Assembly (NCBI GenBank): GCA_020848055.1
Contig: JADLBB010000098.1
Location: 1-8,848, forward strand
Origin: Chloroflexota bacterium
Lineage (GTDB): Bacteria > Chloroflexota > Limnocylindria > QHBO01
Direction of reading: 5' to 3'
Length of the DNA: 8,848 nt
Numbering within the stretch: position 1 is the stretch's first letter; each line of letters starts with the position of its first letter. The position numbers and the translations under genes were made by a program. The notes beneath the pieces are model-generated. The model ran no database searches and was not told where the DNA came from. It saw only the letters and a program-made list of their open reading frames with translations. Below are positions 1-7,519 of the stretch, piece by piece.

Positions 1-1
1 C

Positions 2-286
2 GAGCTCGCCGCAGCGCCGGAGGCTGACGCGGTGGCCGTCGCCTCGGGGCGCGGGGCGGAGCCTCTCCTGGCGGCCTACCGGCCGCGTGTGGCCGTGGCG
101 GCGACCTCCATGCTCGCTGCCGGAGAACGGCGGCTGGGGACACTGTTCGAACGGATCAGGACCGTTGTGCTGGAGCCCCCGGCCTGGCGGGGCGCAGACC
201 CCGATGGCCTGTCACTCCGCAACGCCAACTCGGTTGCCGACCTCCCCGGACTCACGCGGTCCGCGAACAACGAGCCCCGGGCCTGA
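2..286 (+). CDS. mobA: Molybdenum cofactor guanylyltransferase (MobA-like), C-terminal part, truncated by window start
   Basis: The open frame enters from the left edge and stops with TGA at 284-286, so only about 94 C-terminal residues are visible; the GTG at 32 is probably an internal Val. What is seen: the segment GRGAEPLLAAYRPRV resembles the (h/p)EPL-ALY stretch of MobA, LAAGERRLGTLFERI matches the 'AGERR' helix of E. coli MobA, and LSLRNANSVADLPGL sits where MobA ends with F-N-(V/I)-NTPEDL. MobA joins GMP to molybdopterin to form the guanine-dinucleotide cofactor in the cytoplasm. The bis-MGD form is what NarG/NxrA alpha subunits carry, so this gene plausibly supplies the enzyme encoded opposite it. 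It converges with the gamma-subunit gene, with 3 bases between stops. The nucleotide-binding N-terminus (LAGG motif) lies outside the window, so the call rests on the C-terminal pattern only. Confidence 0.7.
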   Translation, partial: ELAAAPEADAVAVASGRGAEPLLAAYRPRVAVAATSMLAAGERRLGTLFERIRTVVLEPPAWRGADPDGLSLRNANSVADLPGLTRSANNEPRA

Positions 287-294
287 GCTTCAGG
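282..294. other. Small palindrome holding both convergent stop codons
   Basis: CCTGA (282-286) and TCAGG (290-294) form a 5-bp inverted repeat around a 3-base centre. The plus-strand TGA of the MobA-like gene and the minus-strand TGA of the gamma-subunit gene lie in opposite arms. It is too short and lacks a T-run, so it is not a convincing intrinsic terminator; transcripts from both sides must overlap into the opposing gene or end by another mechanism. Confidence 0.4.
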
Positions 295-970
295 GCACGA
301 CGCGACGCCGCCGATTCCAGATGACGACCTGGTACGGCCGCCACAGGTACGTCACCGGGAAGGTGATCATGTGCACCAGCCGGGTGAAGGGGAAGAGCGC
401 CAGCAGCACGAAGCCGCCGAGCATGTGAATCTGCACCAGTATCGGCAGCGAGGCCACGAACTGCGTCTGCGGGTTGAGGGTGGCGAGCGACACGATCCAG
501 GGCACCGCGGTGTGAAGGTACCAATCGGAACCCCAGCGATAGAAGAGCGCCACCCAGAAGCCAAGGGCCACCTGGGCCAGCAGGACGAAGAGCACCACCC
601 AGTCCCAGCGCGTGGTCACCGATGCGACGCGAGGCAGGAACAGGCGCCGGCCGATCAACACGACCATCCCGGCCACCGTCGCCAGCGCGAGAGCCAGCCC
701 GGTCACCTCGAGCACGTATAGGCGCGTCGGCTCGGAGATGAGCGCCGCCCACGCTCCGGGCGCCAGCAACGCGGCGAGGTGGGCCAGCAGGATGAGGATG
801 ACGCCGTAGTGCCACGCGACGCTGCCCCAGAACAGGCCCTTGCGTTGCAGCAGTTCCGACGAGAAGCTCGAGTACGAGAACCGATCTGAGAAGTAACGAT
901 ACGGCGTGACGATCAGCACCAACGCGACGGCCACGTAGGGAAAGACCACGAACGCCAATGTGTCGATCAT
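290..970 (-). CDS. narI: Nitrate reductase / nitrite oxidoreductase gamma subunit, di-heme b membrane protein (NarI/NxrI)
   Basis: This 226-residue integral membrane protein anchors the alpha-beta pair and moves electrons between the beta-subunit Fe-S chain and the periplasmic side of the membrane through two b hemes. About five hydrophobic segments are visible, near residues 4-24, 50-70, 84-107, 122-143 and 176-196. The four heme-ligand histidines have family spacing: H54 and H64 (10 apart) and H182 and H200 (18 apart), matching E. coli His56/His66 and His187/His205. The motifs RRLFLPRV, FPFTRLVH and PVTYLWRPYQ are typical of NarI, and the length is close to E. coli NarI (about 225). The ATG at 970 overlaps the chaperone gene stop as ATGA and is preceded by AAGGAG at 978-983, 7 bases away, so translational coupling is likely. 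It is the last operon gene, tail to tail with mobA. Quinone versus cytochrome c as partner cannot be decided here. Confidence 0.93.
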   Translation of the reverse strand: MIDTLAFVVFPYVAVALVLIVTPYRYFSDRFSYSSFSSELLQRKGLFWGSVAWHYGVILILLAHLAALLAPGAWAALISEPTRLYVLEVTGLALALATVAGMVVLIGRRLFLPRVASVTTRWDWVVLFVLLAQVALGFWVALFYRWGSDWYLHTAVPWIVSLATLNPQTQFVASLPILVQIHMLGGFVLLALFPFTRLVHMITFPVTYLWRPYQVVIWNRRRRVVP

Positions 971-1674
971 CTTGGGGCTCCTTCACTCTGAACGTGGTCG
1001 TCACCACGCGGCCAGGCTGCCTCCAGCAGCAGTCGCGACCCGCGCAGCAGTCGGCGGTACGGGTGCTCATCGGGGTCCGAGGCCCCCGGTCCCTCGGTCA
1101 ATCCAAGTAGAAAGCCCGGCGCGAGCACCTCTCCCTCGCTGTGCCCTTCCAGCTGCGGGCTGGTGTCTTCGCCGGACGGTGGGCCAACCCGATCATCGAC
1201 CACGCCGGTCAGCCGGTCCAGCGCCGGCAACACCGCCTCGACCGTCATGCTGCGGCGCTCCTCGTCGTCATCACAGGCGGCCATGAAGGCCAGCATCACC
1301 GACAGCCGATCGGCGATCTCGGCGCCATCGATCTCGAACCGGTGACTGCGGTAATGCTCGTTGAGTTCGACGAGGAAGGCACTGCGCTTGTAGCTCTCGC
1401 CGAACAGCAGGTGGCCCACGTACGGTGAACACACCGGGTTCAGGTCGAAGAAGGCCGTGTACGCCTCTTCCAGCTGCCCGGACGTGCTGGCCCGCACGAA
1501 GGCATCGAACGTGCCCAGATCGTCGCTCGCCTCCGGAGCCATGGTCGCTGCCAGCGCCCGGCAAGTGGCGAGGGAGGAGTTCAAATCGCCGTGCGGGTAG
1601 TCGAGCAGGACGGCGAGCGATGCGTACAGCCGGGCTTGTTCGGCGCCAGGTGAACTACCCGGCTGGTGGCTCAT
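967..1674 (-). CDS. narJ: Molybdoenzyme assembly chaperone, NarJ/TorD family
   Basis: This is a cytoplasmic, non-structural chaperone that in the NarJ family binds the alpha subunit and holds it until Mo-cofactor and FS0 insertion and membrane docking are complete. Visible family features are LYASLAVLLDYPHGDL near the N-terminus, then LEEAYTAFFDLNPVCSPYVG with the conserved (F)DL-x-P-x-(C)SPY core, then YKRSAFLVELNEHYR and a helical ADRLSVMLAFMA segment. The tail is acidic and Pro/Gly-rich, ending EGAPR. The start is uncertain. ATG 1674 gives 235 residues, close to NarJ sizes, but has no clear Shine-Dalgarno sequence and leaves 64 bases after the beta-subunit stop. GTG 1728 gives 253 residues, has GGTGAGG upstream and leaves only 10 bases. 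The open frame extends further into the beta gene, but that part (Arg/Ser/Pro-rich) is an overlap artefact. The stop overlaps the gamma-subunit start by 4 bases. Confidence 0.88.
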   Translation of the reverse strand: MSHQPGSSPGAEQARLYASLAVLLDYPHGDLNSSLATCRALAATMAPEASDDLGTFDAFVRASTSGQLEEAYTAFFDLNPVCSPYVGHLLFGESYKRSAFLVELNEHYRSHRFEIDGAEIADRLSVMLAFMAACDDDEERRSMTVEAVLPALDRLTGVVDDRVGPPSGEDTSPQLEGHSEGEVLAPGFLLGLTEGPGASDPDEHPYRRLLRGSRLLLEAAWPRGDDHVQSEGAPR

Positions 1675-1738
1675 CACCTGGTCGGGGTGAATTTCGTCGG
1701 TCGTGGTGGCCACGGCGATGGGTTCCACGGGTTCAGCC

Positions 1739-3265
1739 TCACCAGCGCCGCGCCGGGTCTTCACGGAAGCCGAACCCGGTGGACGCCTTGCGCGTGAGCG
1801 GGTCGATATCGGGGAACTGGGCCTGGATGGCGGTCTCGCGTTCCATGGGCGGCACCACGAAGCGCTCCTCGTAGGTCGGCAGCGAGGTGAGGCGGAAGAT
1901 CGCCTCGGCCTCGGATCCACTCAGGCCGGCAAGCGCCAACGCCTCGTCCACCTCGGCCTGGGTGACGTCCTGCACCGTCTTGCCGCGCATGTAGATGCGC
2001 ACCGCCATCAGCTTGTAGTAGACCTCGCGCACGATGTCCTCGTTGCCCGCGCTGAACAGGCTGGCCATGTAGCGGAGCGAGACGCGCGACTTGTCGAGCG
2101 CGGCCAGCATCGGTGCCAGGCCCTCAGCCCCGGCGTCGACCGTCTCGTAGGCCCCGTTCTCCATCTTGGAGGTCACCGGACCCAGCGGAGGCACGTAGAA
2201 GAGCATCGGCAGAGTGCGGAAGTCCGGGTGCAGCGGCAGGGCCAGGCCCCAGCGCTTGACGAACTTGTACACCGGCGAGTTCTGCGCGGCCTGGATCTTC
2301 GAGTCGGGTATGCCGTTGCGCCGCGCGGCCGCGATGACCATCGGGTCGAACGGGTCCTGGATGGCCGCGCGCTGCGCGTCGACCAGCTGGTCCGAGGGCG
2401 CCATGGCGGCTTCCTGGATCATGTCGGCGTCGTACAGGACCAGTCCGATGTAGCGGATGCGTCCCACGCAGGAGTGGAAACAGGCGGGCGGCTGGCCGCT
2501 CTCCAGGCGCGGGTAACACAGGATGCATTTCTCCGACTTCCCGGTCGACCAGTTGAAGTAGGTCTTCTTGTACGGGCAGCCGCTGATGCACATGCGCCAG
2601 GCGCGGCACTTGTCCTGGCTGATCAGAACGATGCCGTCCTCGGCTCGCTTGTAGATCGCCCCCGCCGGACAGGCGGCCACGCAACCAGGATTGAGGCAGT
2701 GGTTGCAGATGCGCGGCAGGTAGAAGAAGACCGTGCGATCGATCTCGGCGATCTGGCGGCGCTCCTCCTCGGTGGCTCCGTCGAGGTTGGGGTCATTGTC
2801 GGCGTAGACCGGCGAGCCGCCGAGGTCATCGTCCCAGTTGGGGCCGGCCTCGATGGTGTCCATGTAGCGCCCGGTGATCTGCGATACCGCGCGGGCGGTC
2901 GGCTGGTCATCGCCCTCGGGCGCCGTGAACAGGTTCTGGTAATCGTAGGTCCACGGCTCGAAATAGTCGTCGATGCTGGGCAGGTAGGGGTTGTAGAAGA
3001 TGTTGGCCAGCGTGCCCCATTTGCCCTGCAGTCGCAGCTTGAGCTTGCCGCCTTTCTCATCCAGCACCCATCCGCCGCGATACTGCTCCTGGTCCTCCCA
3101 TCGAGTCGGGTACCCGGTGCCCGGCTTGGTCTCAACGTTGTTCCAGTACATGTACTCGGTGCCCTTGCGGTCGGTCCAGATGTTCTTGCAGGCGACCGTG
3201 CAGGTGTGGCAACCGATGCACTTGTCCAGGTGAAAGACCATTGACACGTGCGACCGAATATCCAT
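1739..3265 (-). CDS. nxrB/narH: Nitrate reductase / nitrite oxidoreductase beta subunit, iron-sulfur electron-transfer protein (NarH/NxrB)
   Basis: This 508-residue cytoplasmic subunit carries electrons between the Mo site in alpha and the b hemes in gamma. Four cysteine groups are visible: C16-C19-C22-C26 (CIGCHTCTVAC), C187-C190-C195-C199, C220-W223-C226-C230 and C247-C250-C262-C266. Trp223 replaces a cysteine in CRAWRMC, as in E. coli NarH, so the expected set is three [4Fe-4S] clusters and one [3Fe-4S]. Other hallmarks are NNVETKPG, APEG, GPNWDDDLGG, AGAIYKREDG-like AGAIYKRAEDG, LALPLHP and LPMLFYVPPL. The length fits the family (about 510). The start at 3265 is fixed by AAGGAGG at 3273-3279, 7 bases upstream, and lies 3 bases after the isomerase stop. 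NxrB and NarH of this clade cannot be separated by motif. Similarity to E. coli NarH is high through the cluster regions, while the C-terminus diverges. Confidence 0.95.
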   Translation of the reverse strand: MDIRSHVSMVFHLDKCIGCHTCTVACKNIWTDRKGTEYMYWNNVETKPGTGYPTRWEDQEQYRGGWVLDEKGGKLKLRLQGKWGTLANIFYNPYLPSIDDYFEPWTYDYQNLFTAPEGDDQPTARAVSQITGRYMDTIEAGPNWDDDLGGSPVYADNDPNLDGATEEERRQIAEIDRTVFFYLPRICNHCLNPGCVAACPAGAIYKRAEDGIVLISQDKCRAWRMCISGCPYKKTYFNWSTGKSEKCILCYPRLESGQPPACFHSCVGRIRYIGLVLYDADMIQEAAMAPSDQLVDAQRAAIQDPFDPMVIAAARRNGIPDSKIQAAQNSPVYKFVKRWGLALPLHPDFRTLPMLFYVPPLGPVTSKMENGAYETVDAGAEGLAPMLAALDKSRVSLRYMASLFSAGNEDIVREVYYKLMAVRIYMRGKTVQDVTQAEVDEALALAGLSGSEAEAIFRLTSLPTYEERFVVPPMERETAIQAQFPDIDPLTRKASTGFGFREDPARRW

Positions 3266-3268
3266 CGT

Positions 3269-3850
3269 TCAGCCTCCTTGGCCCTGGGTTGCGACCGCGA
3301 CCAGCGGTGCGATGTTCAGTGCGCCCGCGCCGGCCTGGGCGTCATCGGTCGACTCGTCGCTGATGATGCGGCCGCGTGCTCGCTCCTCGTCGGTCGCTTC
3401 GCGCACGGCGACCACGCTCACCTCGAACTGCAGCGTCATGCCCGCCAGCGGATGATTGGCGTCCAGCACGGCCATCTGCTCGTCCTCCTCCACGTCGGTG
3501 AGCAGCAGCGTCTCCGCGTGGGCGCCGTCCTCGCTGGTGGCCATGAAGCGCATGCCCGGTTGCAGCCGGTCCATGCCGCCCAGCAGATCGACCGGCACGC
3601 GCTGTTGCAACGCTCGATCGCGCTCGCCGTACGCCTCTGCGGGCGGGATCGATATGCTGAAGTGGTCGCCGGGCAACCTGCCTTCGAGCGCGCGCTCAAG
3701 GCCGGGGATGATGTTGCCCGCCCCGTGCAGGTACTCGAACGGCCGATCGCCCCACAGCTCCGATCTGACGTGTCGCACCGTGTCGTTGGTGCTCAGCGTG
3801 TAGGTGATCGCCACCACGCGACCGGTGGCCACCGACAACTCCCACGCCAT
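3269..3850 (-). CDS. FKBP-type peptidyl-prolyl cis-trans isomerase, SlyD-like, inside the nxr/nar operon
   Basis: A 193-residue protein with SlyD architecture: an FKBP half built from residues 1-75 and 129-150, with an insert-in-flap chaperone domain between (about 76-128). Recognisable SlyD motifs are YLHGAGNIIPGLERALEG (40-57), AEAYGERD (71-78), QRVPVDLLGGMDRLQPGMRF (83-102), LDANHPLAGMTLQFEV (129-144) and VVAVREATDEE (147-156). The His/Cys-rich metal-binding tail of E. coli SlyD is absent; residues 157-193 are an Ala/Gly/Asp-rich tail ending QGQGG. There is no signal peptide, so it should be cytoplasmic. ATG 3850 is preceded by AGGGGG at 3856-3861 and follows the alpha stop by 20 bases; the open frame upstream of it overlaps alpha and is spurious. 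Placement between alpha and beta parallels the isomerase NxrX of Nitrobacter and suggests a role in folding or maturing the complex. That role is inferred, not shown. Confidence 0.9.
   Translation of the reverse strand: MAWELSVATGRVVAITYTLSTNDTVRHVRSELWGDRPFEYLHGAGNIIPGLERALEGRLPGDHFSISIPPAEAYGERDRALQQRVPVDLLGGMDRLQPGMRFMATSEDGAHAETLLLTDVEEDEQMAVLDANHPLAGMTLQFEVSVVAVREATDEERARGRIISDESTDDAQAGAGALNIAPLVAVATQGQGG
3273..3279 (-). promoter_or_regulatory. Strong Shine-Dalgarno site AAGGAGG of the beta-subunit gene
   Basis: AAGGAGG on the minus strand lies 7 bases before the ATG at 3265 and inside the last codons of the isomerase gene. It is the best ribosome binding site in the operon and would let the beta subunit be made at full rate despite being third behind the small isomerase gene. 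Confidence 0.75.
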
Positions 3851-3870
3851 GGGCGCCCCCTGCGGCCGGC

Positions 3871-6800
3871 TCACCACTCCAGCTTCTCCAACTTGCGCAC
3901 CACGCAGTAGGTGTCGCGGGTCATGATCCCGATGGGTCCCCAGTAGTTGAACTGGTAGGTGAACTGGGCGTAGCCACCGGCCAGCTGGATGGGATTGATG
4001 CGGGTGCGGGTCAGCGAGTTGTGACCTCCGGCCCGGCGCCCACCGCGAACCTGCGACTTCGGGATGTACACGGTCCGTTCCACCGCGTGGTAGTACAGGC
4101 AGGTTCCGGACTGGACCCGCCGGCTGACGTTGGCGCGAGTGACCACCACGCCGTTGTCGTTGTAGACCTCCACCCAATCGTTGTCCTGGAGGCCGATCCG
4201 CTCGGCATCGCGGTCGTTGATCCACACCGGGTCCATGCCGCGCGACAGCATCAGCATGCGGTGGTTGTCCTTGTAGGTGGAGTGGATGTTCCACTTGCCG
4301 TGCGGGGTGATGTAGTTGAGGACCAGGCAGTCGTCACCCACCGGGCTGCGGACGATGTCGCCGGTTCGCGTCGGATCCAGCTTGGGCTTGTAGGTGGGCA
4401 GAGCCTCGCCGAAGTCGAGGTACCACGGATGATCCACGTACATGGTCTGCCGCCCGGTCAACGTTCGCCACGGGACCAGGCGTTCCACGTTCATGCACCA
4501 CGCCGAGTAGGCGCGCCCGTCGTTGACCATGCCGGTCCAGCACGGGCTGATCAGAGTGCGACGCGGTTGGCGAGTGAGATCCTGGAAGGTCATCCGCACG
4601 CTGCGAACCTTCTCCGCCAGGTCCGCCAATGGCAGGCCGACGCGCTCCTCTTCGTGCTTGAAGGCCTGGTACGAGACCTCGCCGTTGGTCTCGGGCGCCA
4701 GCTGCAGGATGAGGTTGGCAGCATCGAGCGCATCCTCGAGGCTGGGGTACCGCTGACCGTCCCATTCGACGGCTCGCATATGCTTGGGATCGGGTGAGCC
4801 GCCCACCGGCTTCCCGGCTAGCTGGTCGTAGAACTCCTCGATCGGGACCTTCACGCCATTGGCCGACAACCCGTCCGCGCGAGCCCGGGGCCCGAAGCTG
4901 ATGAAGCGCTTGTACAGGTTCACATAGTCGCGTTCCACCATCTTCAGGTGCGGCATGGTCTGGCCCGGGATGGGCGAGCACTCGCCCTCGGCCCAGTCGA
5001 GCACCTGTGGCTGAGTCAACTCATCGGGCGTGTCGTGCGCCAGTGGCACGCTCACCAGGTCGTTCACCGGCTGCGGGAAGACGCGGGGCGCCAGCTCGCT
5101 GACCTTGCGGGCGATGGCCTTGAAGATCTCCCAGTCCGACTTGGATTCCCACACCGGGGGAACCGCCTCCCCCAGCGGATGGATGAACGAATGCAGGTCG
5201 GTGCTGTTCATGTCGTTCTTCTCGTACCAGAACGCCGTGGGCAGCAGGATGTCCGAGTACAGCGCCGACGAATCCATCCGGAAGTTGATGTCGACGACCA
5301 GGTCCATCTTGCCGCGCGGCGCCGGCTCGCGGAAGCGCACCGTCTTGACGTGCTCCTTGGCGCGTTCGCTGGCGACGGCGTTGTCGTGCGTTCCAAGATA
5401 GTGGCGCAGGAAGAACTCGTGGCCCTTCGCGCTCGACTGGATGGCGTTGCCGCGCCAGATGAACCACACGCGCGGCCAGTTCTCGGGCGCGTCGGGATCA
5501 TCGATGGCGAACTGCAGCTTGCCCTCCTTCAGATCGTCCACCACCTGGTGCACGAACGCGTTGTCAGAGTTGCTGCCGGGCTTGGCGACCTCGCGCGCGA
5601 TATCGAGCGGGTTGCGGTTGAACTGCGGATAGAAGGGCATCCAGCCCATGCGCACAGCCTTGGCCTGGAGGTCGATGGCGTGGCCCTTGGCCCACTTGGC
5701 GTCCTCGGGGACGGCGGCGTACTCGGTGAAGTCGCCCTCGTAGCGCCACTGGTCGCTGTGCGCGTAGTGCCAGATCGGCGACTGCGCGCGCCGCGACGGC
5801 GCCACCCAGTCGGTCGCGAAGGCCAGGGTGTTCCAGGGCGCGGCCGGGACCAACTTCTCCTGGCCCACGTAGTGGTTCATGCCGCCGCCGTTGACCCCGC
5901 AGCAGCCGCACAGGATGAGCGCGGTGATCGGGGCCCGATAGCTGAGGTTGTTGTGATACCAGTGGTTGATGCTGGCGCCAACGATGACCATCGACTTGCC
6001 GTTGGTCGCCTCAGCATTGGAGGCGAACTCGCGGGCGAAGCGAGTGACCATCGCCCGGCTGATGCCGGTGTACTTCTCCTGCCAGGCCGGGGTGTACGGC
6101 TCGTCCGACTCGTAATCGGCCGGATATGCGCCGGGCAATCCGCGCGACACGCCGAACTGGGCCATCATCAGGTCGTAGGCGGTGGTGACCAGCACCTCGC
6201 CGTCGGACGTTCGGACGCGCCTGGCCGGCACGCCGCGCATCAACGTGGTGCCCTCGGCGAAGGCGTCGAAGCCCACCTGCACGATCTCGTCGTGCTTGTC
6301 TAGGAAGCTGAGGATCGGGTCGATGGCCTTGTCGTCGAGGCCATCCTCCATGAGCAGGTTCCACTTCCCCTTCTCGGGGCCCCAGCGGAACCCGACCTGG
6401 CCCTTGGGCATGCGAGGCTCGCCGCTCGACTCATCGGCGACCAGCATCTTCCACTCGCCGTTGTCGACGCCGGCGTAGCGCTCCAGGCGCTTGGCGCGCA
6501 ACAGCTGGCCGGCCTCGTAGCCGCCATCGGTCTGGTGCAGTTCGACCAGGAACGGAGAATCGGTGTAGCGCTTGACGTAATCGATGAAGTACGGCACCTG
6601 CCTGTCGGCGTGGTACTCCTTGAGGATGACGTGGTTGACCGCCATCCACAGCGCGGTGTCCTGCCCGGCCTTGACCGGCAGCCACCAGTCGGCGTACTTG
6701 GCGACCTGGCTGAAGTCGGGCGCGATGACGACCAGCTTGGTCCCGCCGGTACGAGCTTCGGAGATGAAGTGCACGTCGGGAGTGCGGGTCATGTTCAGGT

Positions 6801-7515
6801 TGGAGCCCATCGAGACGATGTACTTGGAGTTGAACCAGTCGGCGCTCTCGCACACGTCGGTCTGGTCGCCCCAGATCTCCGGGAACGCGTTGGGCAGATC
6901 GGCGTACCAGTCGTAGAAGCTCATGTTCACGCCCCCGAACAGCTGCAGGACGCGCGAGCCGGCGGCGTAGGACAGGAACGACATGGCCGGGATGGGAGAG
7001 AAGCCGAAGACGCGGTCGGGGCCCCATTTCTTGGCGGTGTACAGGCACGACGCGGCGATGATCTCGAGGACCTCGTCCCAGCTGGTGCGGCGATAGCCGC
7101 CCTTGCCGCGCGCGCGCGGGAAGCGGGCGCGCTTCTCGTCGTCCCCGACGATCGACGCCCAGGCCTCGATCGGGTCTTCGTGCGTGGCGCGCGCATCCCG
7201 CCACATGTCGAGGAGCGCGCCGCGCGCGTACGGGTACTTGACCCGGATCGGGCTGTACACGTACCACGAGGCGGAGATCCCACGCTGGCAGCCGCGCGGC
7301 TCGTAGGGCGGCAGTCCGGACTCCAGCAGCGGGTAGTCGGTCTGCTGCATCTCCCAGGTGATGATCCCGTCCTTGACGTAGATCGCCCAGGAGCAACCCC
7401 CGGTGCAGTTGACGCCGTGGGTGCTGCGGATGACGTTGTCGTGCTGCCAGCGATTGCGGTAGAACTCCTCCCAGGTCCGTTCCTGCGGCTTCACCAGGTC
7501 CTGGATCCAGCCCAT
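3871..7515 (-). CDS. nxrA/narG: Molybdopterin catalytic alpha subunit, nitrite oxidoreductase or respiratory nitrate reductase (NxrA/NarG)
   Basis: This 1214-residue catalytic subunit interconverts nitrite and nitrate at a Mo-bisMGD centre. It belongs to the NarG/cytoplasmic-NXR branch of the DMSO reductase superfamily. Ligands of the N-terminal FS0 cluster are visible as H33, C37, C41 and C76 (HGVNCTGGC, RGCQRG), exactly 16 less than E. coli NarG numbering. The Mo-ligand aspartate is D206 in YDWYADLP (E. coli Asp222). Other family blocks are AGFSPIPAMS-like GFSPIPAMSF, NHWYHNNLSYR, GGGMNHYVGQEKL, LLPTAFWYEKNDMN and LAPETNGEVSYQA. There is no twin-arginine signal, so it should face the cytoplasm. 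ATG 7515 is chosen over an upstream start at 7623 because homology begins at MGWIQDL, GGAGGG lies 8 bases upstream, and the longer frame overlaps the cytochrome gene. The N-terminus strongly recalls Nitrobacter NxrA, but nitrate reductase cannot be excluded. Expected redox partners are encoded on both sides. Confidence 0.95.
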   Translation of the reverse strand: MGWIQDLVKPQERTWEEFYRNRWQHDNVIRSTHGVNCTGGCSWAIYVKDGIITWEMQQTDYPLLESGLPPYEPRGCQRGISASWYVYSPIRVKYPYARGALLDMWRDARATHEDPIEAWASIVGDDEKRARFPRARGKGGYRRTSWDEVLEIIAASCLYTAKKWGPDRVFGFSPIPAMSFLSYAAGSRVLQLFGGVNMSFYDWYADLPNAFPEIWGDQTDVCESADWFNSKYIVSMGSNLNMTRTPDVHFISEARTGGTKLVVIAPDFSQVAKYADWWLPVKAGQDTALWMAVNHVILKEYHADRQVPYFIDYVKRYTDSPFLVELHQTDGGYEAGQLLRAKRLERYAGVDNGEWKMLVADESSGEPRMPKGQVGFRWGPEKGKWNLLMEDGLDDKAIDPILSFLDKHDEIVQVGFDAFAEGTTLMRGVPARRVRTSDGEVLVTTAYDLMMAQFGVSRGLPGAYPADYESDEPYTPAWQEKYTGISRAMVTRFAREFASNAEATNGKSMVIVGASINHWYHNNLSYRAPITALILCGCCGVNGGGMNHYVGQEKLVPAAPWNTLAFATDWVAPSRRAQSPIWHYAHSDQWRYEGDFTEYAAVPEDAKWAKGHAIDLQAKAVRMGWMPFYPQFNRNPLDIAREVAKPGSNSDNAFVHQVVDDLKEGKLQFAIDDPDAPENWPRVWFIWRGNAIQSSAKGHEFFLRHYLGTHDNAVASERAKEHVKTVRFREPAPRGKMDLVVDINFRMDSSALYSDILLPTAFWYEKNDMNSTDLHSFIHPLGEAVPPVWESKSDWEIFKAIARKVSELAPRVFPQPVNDLVSVPLAHDTPDELTQPQVLDWAEGECSPIPGQTMPHLKMVERDYVNLYKRFISFGPRARADGLSANGVKVPIEEFYDQLAGKPVGGSPDPKHMRAVEWDGQRYPSLEDALDAANLILQLAPETNGEVSYQAFKHEEERVGLPLADLAEKVRSVRMTFQDLTRQPRRTLISPCWTGMVNDGRAYSAWCMNVERLVPWRTLTGRQTMYVDHPWYLDFGEALPTYKPKLDPTRTGDIVRSPVGDDCLVLNYITPHGKWNIHSTYKDNHRMLMLSRGMDPVWINDRDAERIGLQDNDWVEVYNDNGVVVTRANVSRRVQSGTCLYYHAVERTVYIPKSQVRGGRRAGGHNSLTRTRINPIQLAGGYAQFTYQFNYWGPIGIMTRDTYCVVRKLEKLEW

Positions 7516-7519
7516 CCCT

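Noticed and set aside
715..735. Missing lysine equivalent to E. coli NarI Lys86 as evidence against quinol use
   Set aside because: The segment reads ISEPTRLYVLE; as I recall, Gram-positive NarI proteins that are presumed to use quinol also lack this lysine, so its absence does not discriminate between NAR and NXR.
1703..3244. Long plus-strand open frame of 513 codons opposite the beta subunit
   Set aside because: It mirrors the beta gene in a GC-rich sequence, is Arg/Val/Gly/His-rich with no recognisable motif, and the opposite strand has four intact Fe-S cysteine motifs.
3851..4294. Longer isomerase protein starting inside the alpha gene
   Set aside because: The extra residues are Arg/Gln/Pro-rich frame-shadow sequence; SlyD homology begins at ATG 3850, which has its own Shine-Dalgarno site.
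4948..6303. Plus-strand open frame of 451 codons opposite the alpha subunit
   Set aside because: Antisense shadow of a strongly conserved catalytic gene; composition is typical of complementary-frame artefacts in high-GC DNA.
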